NCBI RefSeq assembly: GCF_023973825.1
Contig: NC_090115.1
Span: 992,001-1,056,000 of the forward strand
Direction of reading: 5' to 3'
DNA from: Plasmodium brasilianum
Lineage: Eukaryota > Apicomplexa > Aconoidasida > Haemosporida > Plasmodiidae
DNA: 64,000 bases
How positions within the stretch are numbered: position 1 is the stretch's first letter; each line of letters begins with the position of its first letter. Shown piece after piece: positions 28,070 through 40,466 of the stretch. The position numbers and the translations under genes are program-made. A model generated the notes under the pieces. That model had not been told where the DNA came from and did not search any database. It was given only the letters and a program-made list of their open reading frames with translations.

Positions 28070-30652
28070 TTAAATTCAATTCCTCCAATTCAAAGGACAT
28101 TTTATGTGATATTATGACAAAAAATTTTCTACATCGTTCTGAGAAAATTTATTTGTATGTTTATATTCTGAATAATTTGCTAGTAGTTCAGGTGTTACCC
28201 TTGTCATAAAAAATAAATCCCTTTTTTTTTTTTTTTACTTATGAAAGCTTGAAACAAATAGTGCAGTGAAAAACAGTATATATATAAAAAATAAAAAGAA
28301 TTGAAAATATTCCTAGACTCATAAAAGGTGTAATTATGATAACATAAAAAGAATTGCATAGGGAGTTATTGCACGGAATTTCTACAGTATGAAATTGATT
28401 CATTTTACAAAAATTAAAATATTTTCGGTGTTTTGTGGATTTTTCAGTTATTATTTTAGAATGACGATAAAAGGTTATAGGTCTATCTAATTTTTAAATT
28501 TATTCTTTATGAAGATTGAGGTTCAGTACAATTTACTATTAAATAAAGATTAATTGAATTGTAGTTTTAACCGTACATAAAATAACTTGACAGTTTTCCT
28601 AGCAAAATTTATTTATATTATAATAATAAACATAGTATGTCTTTATAAACTTTTCATTTAGACTATTTATATAACGAAGTTATTGTAAAATAGGATTTCT
28701 TTTCATAAGTAGCAATTTTTTGTTAGTGTTATCATATGTTTTAAAATAACCATGGGAATCTTTCATTTTTTTCCATACAATTGAACAAATGTTGGATATA
28801 AAGTTATAGGAACATTTATTAATACCTAATTTCTAAATAGAATTATAATATATATGAAGAAATTCAGTGTAAACATCAATTTTGTAAATATTTTTCTATT
28901 TGGAATTAACTATTTTCTATATATCCTCATATATGTAGAAATACATTTAAGCACATCAATTATTATGCTTATTATTACAATGATAATTCTTTATTTCTGA
29001 TAAACTGTTGCTTAAAATTTCACAAAGTTTATTAAAACAAACGTAATGCTTTTCAAATTTAATCATTTCAATATAAGTACAGTATTTACATATATTCGCC
29101 TTTCCGTTCAATTTATAATGTATCCCATTTCTCTGTAATATGTTTAAGGTTAAACTCAGAAAATTGAAAGGAAAAAAAATGAATTATATACATTATTAGT
29201 TTCACTTTTTCAAGAAATAATTTTTCATTGTGTTTAATAATTCGTAATATATATTAAGAGTTTATAAAAATGATTTTAATGTAACATGAAAATAACCAAT
29301 TTTAAACATTTTTTTATGATTTTCATATGAATTAATCAATTATGTATTTTTAAGCTCTTTGTAAAAATCCTTCAGAAATGTCCAAAGCATACTTGATAAT
29401 GATTATATTCTTGTTTTAGTCTCATGGTTGAAAAATAATTTTATTTCATTATCGGAAACTATATTTTTAAGAAAAATAAATCATTACTGAATTCTGTTTT
29501 AAAAGCTTTTACTTAAGTATTATACATGTATGATTTTTTATATGTATCTAGACAGTTTATGTACAGTACAACAAAAATATGTTCATTATGTAATCCGAGT
29601 ATTCTAAATTACTCGAAGTATCTAACTTTATTCACTTGTTCTTAATGATACCATAATATTCTTTAAATTTGAAATATATTTCCTATTTTTAAATAACTCT
29701 TCACCACGATTAATATTCTTAAGTGGATATATTCCATTAGAAATGAACCTTTCATTATTAATCAAATACTATGTACCAAGTACATAGTGAATAATTGTTT
29801 TTATGAGAGTTATTTTACTTTATGTATCCATATATTCAGTAGCCAGAATAATCATAATAGTTATTCTTGACAGAACGTTATTCCAAAAGTTTGTGTGAAT
29901 TACCTAAATATTTATTACATAATTAATGTTATCACAAAGTTCACGAATGTGTATGAAGTCTGAAATATTTCTTATTATAAAACTCTTACCAGTAAAGAAA
30001 TCATTAGCATTAAATATTATCAATATAATTTAATAAATTATAAAATGCATTTAACTTTTCATTTTTTAAAAGTCAATTCTAAAAAAACAAAAAGGAAAAG
30101 TAATACATACAAATACATAAACATGCTTTTTTAAAGAAGTGTTATTATTCTGATAAATTAGTAATAAAATACTAAAAGAGCTATAAGTAATTATTTTAAT
30201 GAAAAATGAAAATATACTTTCTTAGTTAAATATTTTTTAATCAAGTTGAAGAGTAATTTAATATCCATTCATTTTTGAGATAATGAAGTTATTTTGTTGC
30301 TCAAACCGTTTTCTTACAATAAAGATACTATATCCTTTTTAATATACATTTTAATGTATTCATCAAATTCATTACAAATTACTCGGAAATTAGGTTAATT
30401 ATAACAACTTAAAATTTTTTCCTATAGATCTGTGGCCTCAAAAGCGTAATCACATTGTGCAAGAGTGCATTTATTATCACATGTATTATGCATACATCTA
30501 AAGATGTAAGTAAAAAAAAGCAAAAAATATAATTTGTTCATCTCTTCTATTTTGTTTCTCCTAGACTTATAAAAATTGCTTGGATATTTCTCATCATGAA
30601 AAATTTTATTTTTCACACCCACCAAATGAAAAAAGTATTAATAAGAACTACA
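28070..30652 (-). pseudogene. Long decayed PIR-like variant-antigen relic
   Basis: Read on the minus strand, several protein-like segments follow one another over 2.6 kb in shifting frames. At 30650-30300 a Cys-rich stretch (CDNKCTLAQCDYAFEATDL) continues in the same frame through stops into FRVICNEFDEYIKMYIKKD. Near 29750-29640 comes LINNERFISNGIYPLKNIN, and near 29090-28980 NICKYCTYIEMIKFEKHY. An 83-codon open stretch at about 28485-28235 ends in a strong TM (FYVIIITPFMSLGIF onward). Near 28200-28110 a tail reads TPELLANYSEYKHTNKFSQ, which resembles PIR cytoplasmic ends. The order Cys-rich ectodomain, TM, short tail suits a PIR protein, but the length is more than twice a usual PIR. It may be a long PIR or two fused relics. 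An invasion ligand was considered and is not excluded. Confidence 0.45.
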
Positions 30653-30659
30653 CTAAATC

Positions 30660-33600
30660 GACTAGATAATAATTTATAATTAAGCTATTTTATTAAGTAA
30701 AAACAACATATACTGACGTAATTCATTTTATCTATATCACTAAAATGTTTGACTTTATTCTTTGAAATATTTTTTAAATTTCGTACAAGATTTTAGAAAA
30801 TTTCTAAACAAAAGCGTTATCTGAAAAATTGTGAATAATATCAAAAAAGAGCTAACTTTCTTAAAGAAAAGTGAAGTCTCTATTAAGTTATCTAAAAAAT
30901 GTATATAATAATAAATCCTTTAAGTTAAAATGATTAAAAGAAAAATTAAATTTAGAATAATCTACTTCATAAGCTCTTATTATTAAGGAGATTTATACTA
31001 TTCTTCAGAAAAAAAAGGATATTTTAAAAAACTTATATCAATTATTGTAAAGGAAAATATACAGAGTCTGTATTAGCAACACGTTTAAGATATACTGTAA
31101 AAATAAACATGTTAATTAGGTGGAACAAAAAAATACGTAAGTTCATTTAGGAGTATTTCTAAAAAATGGCATTAGTAATTTATATACATATATTTTATTT
31201 TATTAATTCAAAAAAAAATAATAATTAAATATTTCGTAGTTTTATTTTCGGAATAATATATATTTTTTTCTTTTTTTACATTAGTAGCACCAATATATAG
31301 TTACATAAATCTTTTTAATTATAATGTAACAAGCTGAAAATTCTTCATAACATTTCTAAAAAAATATAACATTACATTGTAAAATATTATTTTGAAATAT
31401 TTTCATTAATATAAGTAACATATTTTTTTAAAATAATTAGCAATTTGAAAAGAATCATTTTTGATGTAAACAACCACAAATAAAATATATGTAAAGAAAC
31501 ATTTATTTACTAACTTTTTTTTTATTCTTCTTGAAACATTTTTTTTAGATAAGCTTGTTTGGATATAAAAATATTAAATCTGTCTTCCCATTGATGAACT
31601 GATTTTTCATTTTTAAATTAAAATATTTAAATTATTATGTCAATTTTCCTGTGTATATAAAATAATTTATAGACGAGGAGGTATATCATCTATATATCAA
31701 TTCAATCATTCATGTTAAAGCACAGATCATTTTATATGTTAATAATATTTCTTAACAAGTGTATTTTTAAGAAATTCGTTATTTATATTTTATATGTATC
31801 AAAAAATAGAGTAATAAAGCATTTCATAAGATGAAAAAGACAATACAACTAATTATATTCAATTATGATATTACTATACACTAAAATAAAATAGGATTTA
31901 TAGAAAATAGACTTAAAATAATACACTTAAATTTAATAAAGAAATTAACTATTATAAAAATATATGTTTAAAGAGAAAATAATTGTTAGAATAAAATTTA
32001 ATACAAATTATATAAATTGAAAAAAAAATATTAATAATAATAATAATTTATATTTTTAAAAAGCACCAAAAAAAAAAAAAAAAAAAGTGACTTTTATTAA
32101 TAAAGAATGTGCAAATGTATTAATAAAATATTTAAGCATGTTCAAAATATTTTGAATATCTTTTTATTACTAATACATTTTCTTAGCGAACAAAAAAGAA
32201 AAAATATTATTAAAACTAATAATATGTACGTACAAATATAATGTATTTTCATATTAATTTAATTTATATTGTTTTTGTTTTTAAAAATTAAAGAGTTATG
32301 GGATAAATAAAAAACAGGTAACTTGAATGCATAAGGCAAGTGTTGAATTATTTTGGAATTTATAATTAAGGTTTTTAATTTAAAAAAATTTTTTTAAATT
32401 CAAATTTTTTTATGCGGTTATTCGGATTATTTCTAATTATTATTTTTAACAGTTTTTGCTATGTTTAATTATATATATTTTAATTATACTTCAAAGATTT
32501 AATCTTACGAAAGATAAGTATATATACATGAAATATATTTTCCTTGAAATGTAGCATAATGCGCAATATATATGTGTATATATATGATTTAGAATTTTAA
32601 TAAAATGTAATAGATTATTTATTTACTTATGTTAATTTATAAAAATAAACATACTTTTAAAATTTCAATGTTTTACAAGCATAGACATTATAACATAACC
32701 TTATATATATACAAATTAAAAATAATATATATATTTTTATAATTGATTTTTTTTACTATAATATGGTTAAAATCGTTATGTTGTTCATTTTTTTATTAAT
32801 CCTTTTTGTTATTTAAATAACAAACGTAAAATAAGAAAATAACGCTTAAATGAATGTACCATATCAGAAGTTCAAAAATATGTTAAAAAGAAACTAAAAA
32901 GAATGTAATAATTATTTATGAAAATTGATATAAATTAAGTAAATTATTTATTTAAAATACATGTCTTTTTTTTTGTCGTTCTTCTTTTCTAAATTAATTA
33001 TATCTATAATAATACTTCATGAATAAATATATGTGATTCAGAGTACATTATAAAATTGTTATAGTTTTCTTTATGTAAATTACGTATTTCGTGTAGTCCA
33101 ATATTTCTACTTATTTTGTTTATTATTTTTTTTTAAATCAATTATTAGAAGCATGTTTTGGATATCTAGAAAAGACATTGTATAAAAAAAAGTAAGCAGA
33201 GCATAATATTCAAATAGTAAAAAAATCAGCACCATTTTTGTCTGATATATTACTATTGCTTTAAAGGATTTTTTTTTAAAAGTCATTTATAATTTTTTTT
33301 TTTGGCTTCTTACATTATTCTATCATTGAATATTAAATTTTTTAGAAAGGGAGAGGGTTTTTGCATATTCTATGTTATTATATTAATTGTTATTGAGCAT
33401 ATGTTAATTTACGTATTAAGAGGGGTGATGAATAACTATTTTGTTTTTAAAACATGTTTTTTTGTAAATTTTCAAATGAGGGGAATATATAAATGATAGT
33501 GTTTTGTATCATTTAATGATTATTTATTATTACGTATATAATTGGACATATGTAAATATAAGGAAAATAATATAAAATGAAGGAACACAAATTAAATTAT

Positions 33601-36600
33601 TCTGTAAAAAGTGGAATGGAAATTTCTTTTAATTATACATTTTTAAAATTTTATAATGTAAACAATTTAGTGATGGCTGTACATAATAATTATAATTATT
33701 ATTGTCTTTAACGTAATTATATGAAGTATAATATAATGGATTTATCATCTGGAATATTTATTTTTGAATTGTATTTGATGTCCTATAATTTTGTGTAATA
33801 TATATTAATTACCAGTGAAAACGTTCAATGAGAATAAAATAAATAATAAGTATTATGATTAATAAAAAGTGATGTAAAAAAAACCATCTTATATGTTAAC
33901 ATTGTAGGAGTATAGAAAAAAGTGACTTCATAATAGAATTCTTAACTACTGTTTTACAAAACAAAAGGAGACAGATTACTGAAAAAAGGTAAAAAAAAAA
34001 AAAATTTACTGAAAAAGTGTTCATTTATATTAATTAAAATGTATATATATGGAAAAATAAAAAATGTTTCATTTACTTTTCGCTAAATATATTTTGATAA
34101 GCAGACGTTGTTTATTCCATAAGGTGATATTAATTACGTATGCAATGTAAACATAAATAATAATATATATCATTAATGTTCTTTTATGTTTTTGTTAATC
34201 CTTTTATATAAAAAAATAATAAACGATAATATATTTATTTAATATTATTATTTATATAAAAAATTTATTCAACAACTAGTTACATTAATGTGAACACCAT
34301 AATTGTGAATGTTTAGCATAGGCAAAATAAGGAAAAATATTTTCATTTCTGTTTAGTGTAAAATAAATGAGAGCATATATTGGTACATAAGAAATAAGAT
34401 TTATCAGTAATTACTTGCTTCACAAATTAAAATAAAAAAAAGGTAAACAGAAAAAAGTGATGTAATATAAATATTTCTATAATAGGTTGAGTAGGAAAAA
34501 AAACTTTCCTATATCTAAATGGAAATAGGTAATAAAAATTGACACAGAAAAAATATGTATATATATGCATTATGTCTTTATTAGGTATTATTAACATAAC
34601 TATGATAATGTGATTTAATAAAATTAACAAACAGTATTAAAAAGTTCAAGTAAAAATTTATGTATAAAATAAAAGTATAGGTTATATACATATATATAAT
34701 AATTAACAATTTATATGGTTCATTTTATAAAAAAGATAAGCTATTAATCAGAAACAATTTCGTACATTATTATATAACTTTAACTTTACATATATATAAA
34801 TGAATGAATAAGAAACATTAAATTAAATATTTTTACTGTACAACTTATTCAACGTTAGTTTACCAGAATATAAATATCATTAAAAAATATTCTGTTTGTC
34901 ACTAGGAAAAAACTTTTAAACGTCGATCATAATTAAATGAATAAAAACAAAAAGAAAGAACAAAAAAGTAAAAGTGAATAATTAGTTAAAAGTTAAAACG
35001 TTCAACACTTCTAGTTTTTGCTAGGTAGAATTTTCATATATTAGAAATTAAAAGATTTATATCAATAGTTTTACAATTTGTATTACTGCAATAAACACCT
35101 ATGAACACACAAATACTATAAAGTAAATTTATTTTTTATATGTTGTTGAGGTGTGTAATAGGATATGGCAAATGATATATATAATATGTTTTTAATAAAT
35201 CTCATAAGTTAAATTTATAATCAACGCACAAAAGATTTAAATGTTTTATAAATAATATACAAGAAAAATTAAAAAGAAATTTATACAATATATAACTGTA
35301 TGATAAAATGAAGTTTCCAATAGTTGAATATATGGAACATTATATACATGCTGATTCCATCAATTCAGATTTTTCTGTAATGATTTATTTTTCTTTTTTA
35401 TGTTTTTTTATTTTGTTGTAAATAAATTTGTTTTTTAACTCTTTGGTAACATAAGCACATATTTTTAAATTATATTTTTAATTTATATATGATATATTCA
35501 AATAATATAATCGAAAAATGAATAAAACACATTTATTCTCAATATTTCAATATAAAAAGTCCCACACATATTTTTCATTAATTTTTTTTTCAAACTTTTC
35601 TAATTTCATTGTTATATAATTATGTAATTTCTTATATGATCCCTTAGTCCATCAATTGAATATTCCTTTTAAGTTTCTAGTTTCTAATGATCTTCTAATT
35701 TCTTACATGTATTATTTTTTCATTCTTAAATTTCTAAGCAGAGTTTTTATGTACTATATTTGTTTTATAATTGTTGAATATTTACTATATTCTAAAAAGA
35801 ATTTTATACATCATTAATGTTAGTATCATAACAAAAAAAATCTATATTTTATATTTAAAAAAAAAGAAAAAAAAATTGTGGTTTTTTCCTTTTTTCTTCA
35901 GTTTCATACAATTATAACAGCTTTATTTAAATCTATATTAAGAGTGTTTAAATTTATATTTTTCACATAAAGAAACTAAATAATATATATTTTTTTATTT
36001 TACTTCTGGTTTATAATAATGTATATACATTTGCTTTTATAATTATTTTTTTAATGCTTCCATTTATTTATAAAAATAGTTTCTAATTTTTTTAAAAAAA
36101 TTTATTTATGTAAAAATAATAGTTACTATTTATGTGTAATTATAAATAAATTGAAATTAAAAATAATGAAAATAAATAAAATATTTGGAACAATAATATT
36201 TAAATTATATTGCTAATAAATTTTTTAATTAAAATCTTATAAAAAGATAAATACTTTTTTTTTTGTTTTTTTCTACATTTTTGGTTAACAGTAATGTATA
36301 ATTTATTAATATAACACATTTATAATTCGTCGCACATTTAAGCGAAACCTCTTTTTTTAAAGAGTAAAATACTTATAATCAGAATTACACTATGGTTATT
36401 ATATATAAAACCTTTCAAGTATGTTTTTAAGCACTTTTGTTTATTTAGAGTAATTAAATTTAATAGGATTAGACTATTATTGTAAAATGAATAAAGAATA
36501 GAAATAAAATAAGATTAAAAATTAAAGATCAATAATGCTTCTCATAAGAAGTTAATTCTTAACATGCTTTTAACACTTTTAAACAGTAATTGAGAAATTC

Positions 36601-37015
36601 TTTTAGCTGTAAAATTTTTAGGGTATAGTTTTGTGTTTATTTGCATAGAATTCATTATTACGAAATAGTTTTATTACATTAATTTTTAATATTATTTATA
36701 TCAATTTTCTATACTAAATTCGCTTATAATTATAATTAACACACTACGTTTTTTTATTATTATTTACTTTTTTAATTATTTTATAGAACCATTACATAAA
36801 AATTGAATTTAAAAGTCATTTTTTAAAATAAAATTATATGGGACATGTATATTTTGAAGGATAGCCATTTATATAATTATTAAATACAACTTTTTATTAT
36901 TATGTTATTATTTATTTTTTTGTTATAAAAACCAATCTTATGAATATAGGAAGCTTCCACTTGTGTTATTAGGCTAATATAATAAAAATTAATAATAATT
37001 AATTCATATTTTTTC
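30660..37015. other. AT-rich intergenic stretch, 6.4 kb, no gene seen
   Basis: Includes the possible 5' flank of the minus-strand relic and the distal 5' flank of the PHIST gene. Short frames (for example 33302-33496) are hydrophobic, with no motif or splice context. Nothing else is supported. Confidence 0.55.
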
Positions 37016-37020
37016 ATAAT

Positions 37021-37240
37021 TAGTTTTTTTTTTTATTATTATTATAAATAAGAATTTTATCGGAATTTTTGTAATTTAATTAAATATATGTTTTTATGTA
37101 GGAACTGTTTTTTTTTTAATTTTTTTTTTTTTATTATTATTATAGAATTTTATCCGAATTTTTGCAATTTAATTAAATATATGTTTTTATATAGCAACTA
37201 ACTGTTTTTATTTTAATATTTTTTTTTTTTTTATTATACT
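37021..37240. repeat. Imperfect tandem duplication, about 93-bp unit
   Basis: A segment beginning GAATTTTATCGGAATTTTTG at 37052 recurs at 37145 as GAATTTTATCCGAATTTTTG. Each is followed by AATTTAATTAAATATATGTT, a short unique piece and a long T run ending in TTATTATTA. The copies are offset by 93 bp. The array lies about 190-410 bp upstream of the PHIST start codon, so it may sit in the promoter or 5' UTR. Confidence 0.85.
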
Positions 37241-37429
37241 CGAAACATATATAAAATATATTTTTAATAACAGCTGAATAAGTGTAATAACATATATAAT
37301 TCTAATTTGATTCGTACATATTCAATATAAGTACGTATTTATATTACATTAGCATAAAAATATAGAACAATTCTTTATTTATCTTTATTTTTAATTTTTT
37401 TCTTTAAAAAATATATTAATTTTTTAAAT

Positions 37430-39587
37430 ATGGAACTTTGCAACACCCAAACTTCTGTTTTATTAAGAAAATCCTGTGCTACAAGTAAAAAGAAGAAAGG
37501 TAACACTTATTTAGCAAATTCCATAGAAGGGTCAGAAGAGAAATTTAATAAAAGCTATGGAAGAATATACACACTTTCATGTTTCACAAATACTCTTTTT
37601 CTTATATTATTATTTCTATTATTACAAGTAAGATTAAATATAAAGGTGTAGTAGTACGCATGAATTCTTTTTTCACCTAATTTTATTTTTTTTGTTTTTT
37701 GAAAATTAAATTTTAAGTTTGGAGTAGCAAAAATTTTATATAAAATATGAATTTTAACTATTTTTACAGAACGAACATGCACATGAAGATAATGTAATTT
37801 CAGAAATACATTGGAATACTTTATGCACAAGGAAATTAGGAGAAGCGAATTGTTCAAGTTCACAGAGACCCAATAGTATGTATAGAAATGATGGTTATAG
37901 TCCGGATGGTTATAGTCCATATGATAATACGAATAAAGAATTAGTGTACGGTGAAGTAAGTAATACGAATAATCTAACTAACCTAATACAAAACGAAGAA
38001 GGTGGTAATGGGTGGGTTTTGAATAATGCTGGGGGAAACGATTCTGTTGATGGTAATAGGTGTTCTGATGGTCAACATGGATATTATTATGGAGAAGTGC
38101 ATAACGGATATAATATTCAGGGGGGATTTTATCCACAGAACGGAATGGTAGCACAACATAACCAAAATGAACAAATGTATAGTAATAGTTCATCTATGAA
38201 TAATAATCTTGCATTTGGACATATGCCAGAACCTGGAAATTGTGCAACTAGTAATCAAGTTGAAAATAATTATGATACTGCACCTAATACAAATAGTGAA
38301 CAAAATGTGCAAAATGTGCAAAATGTACAAAATGTACAAAATGTACAAAATGTACAAAATATTGGAAATGATTTTACCTCATATAATCAGCAAAATGAAG
38401 GTCTTTCAGGAACTAATCCTACAACAGTTAATAACCAAAATGTAAACATTTCCGGTAACCAAGTTACAAGAAGTAATCAGATGGATAATTTTTCTGGTGG
38501 TAGTAGAGGCACATATAATAATTCAAATGAAAATAATTATGGTAATGGATATGATAATTATCATAACCAATATGATCATTATTACGGAATTAATGGATTA
38601 GGAACATACAATAATGGTTATGAAAATGGTTATGGAAATGGAGAGAATACATACAATAACCAGTATGAAAATCCCTCTGGAAATAGGAGCACATTCATGT
38701 ATAATAATAAACAGGATAATAATTATGGAGGTACTGATGCTGCGTACAGTGGTCAATATGGATATCCTAATGGAAATAGCGGATCAACATATAGCAATCA
38801 AAATCAAGACATAAATGAAGATATGCTGTGGCAGTCTTATAGAAATTATTGTGGAGGATATTCAGAAAATACGAGAGGTACACATAATACTCAAGATGAT
38901 GTGTATCCTGGTGATATGTGGAATGGATATAAAAATCAAATTCCAAGTGATGGTGAAACAGAGGGGGAAACATATAGAAATAACAACGAATATTCTTCTT
39001 ATGAACAATCCAACAGAAGTAGCAAGCATTATAATAGAAGGCATTCCGAAAAAGAAGATACCGATAGGCATAGTACGCGTGAAACCTCTGAAAAAATGAG
39101 CATAAATGATAAAAAGAAAAAAAATAAAGAAGAATTTGACAAACGCCGTAGGGAAGCAAAAGTTATGGAACAAGCATCTGCTGATCATATAAAAGGACTC
39201 ATTGAAAAATTAGGATCCAAGGTAAGCATGAAGGAAATGATGGATGTATTTAATTGGGTGATTTTTCATGAGAGAAAAAAATATTTTATCATGGAGGAAG
39301 GCGTAATGGTATTTTGGGAAATTTTATCAGTATCTTACGGTATTCCAAGTTATTATAAGGTTAGACAATGGATGAAAGCCTATGATGGTATGACAAAAGA
39401 ATTACTATATTTGGAAAAAAAATTATATGAAAAATTAATGCGTATGCTTCAACATGGATCATATTCACGTACAGAATATTTGAACTTTGTAAAAGAAGTA
39501 AAATATGCATGTCATAAAATAAGAAAAGATATGGAAAGTGAATGGCAAGGATATTTGAATTCTAAAGTTCAAGGATTTTGGGAATAA
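37430..39587 (+). CDS. PHIST-domain exported protein, two exons
   Basis: Exon 1 (37430-37627) encodes 66 residues ending in a recessed hydrophobic segment (CFTNTLFLILLFLLLQ). The donor is GTAAGA, and the acceptor TTTTTACAG places exon 2 at 37770-39587. The join is in phase 0 and gives 671 aa. A canonical PEXEL, RKLGE, lies at residues 87-91. The centre (about 100-450) is low complexity, rich in Asn, Gly, Tyr and Gln, with six to seven QNV repeats near 244-263. A charged KK/RR-rich linker follows, then the PHIST domain at about 537-671 with the expected Trp and Tyr positions (FNWVIFHERKKYF, MVFWEILSVSYGIPSYYKV, SEWQGYLN). PHIST proteins are exported to the red-cell cytoplasm, vesicles or membrane skeleton. 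The long Asn/Gly/Tyr region recalls the P. vivax/P. cynomolgi caveola-vesicle PHIST (CVC-81/95), but that link is a guess. No lesion seen. Confidence 0.93.
38301..38360 (+). repeat. 9-bp coding minisatellite (QNV repeats) in PHIST gene
   Basis: CAAAATGTG twice, then CAAAATGTA four times, then a partial unit. The third codon position changes once (GTG to GTA) in a clean block, which suggests recent expansion of the GTA form. The reading frame is preserved. Confidence 0.95.
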
Positions 39588-39589
39588 AC

Positions 39590-40434
39590 TAAATTAATGT
39601 TATAAAAAAATTTTGTAGGTATTTATATCTGTTTATATAATAATAAAATAAAATGTACTATATATGTGAATACATTAATATTTTTTTTTAGTAATCTGGC
39701 ATTATATTTTTTATTTTTAAATATTTTTATGCGTTCTATTATTTGTTTTAGTTTTAATTAGTAATGATATTTGTTTGTAAGTAAAGCGGTTAATGATAAC
39801 TAATTCTATACGCATATATATGAAGCATTTTAAGTGTACATATAATTATTATGCTACATAATTTTATGTGGTCAAATATTTATTAAGTTATGTTTTGGAA
39901 AAATGAAAAAGTGGGAAAGTAAATAATAATGATTCATGTGGTCATTTATATTTCATAGTTTTATTTTATTTTAAGAAAATAATACTACATTTTAATTAAT
40001 AATTTAAATTGTTTCATAAGACGAAATAAAAATAATTTTACAATATTTAAAAGAAAAATTTTCTAATATTATTGAAATTATCTTATCAATATTTTAGGTT
40101 TATGTTTTATGGTTTAGAGTTGAGATTAATGATAGTAAATGGTTAAGTTATATTAATGTAATTTTAATTCTTCGAAATTAGTTAAAGGATAAATGAATTT
40201 ATTATTTTGTTATTATACTAAAGGAATTATTGATATAATTCTATTTTATATAAATTACTTAGTTATATATGTATTAGTAATTTGTTAACAGGAGATGATT
40301 AAGTATGAATATTCTTGAATGCATTAAGCATAATTTACTGAATCAAGTTAATATCGGTATTAATATATTTTATGGAATTACTCGTTTTTGTTTTTCTTTT
40401 TTTTTCTTTTTTTTTCTTTTTTTTTCTTTTTTTT

Positions 40435-40466
<32 letters not shown>

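Noticed and set aside
28070..30652. Reading the relic as a reticulocyte-binding-like invasion gene
   Set aside because: Considered because of its length and charged helices, but the TM and short SEY-type tail fit PIR better; left open pending a search.
33302..33496. 64-codon plus-strand frame with charged and hydrophobic parts
   Set aside because: Isolated, without splice context or similarity to any family member in the window.
37555..37920. 121-codon minus-strand frame across the PHIST exon 1/intron/exon 2
   Set aside because: It spans a well-supported intron of the plus-strand gene and has no recognisable feature.
37978..39188. Several 60-130 codon frames overlapping the PHIST exon on both strands
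   Set aside because: They are shadow frames of the Asn/Gly/Tyr-rich repeat region; none has a start context, splice site or motif, and the PHIST frame explains the sequence.
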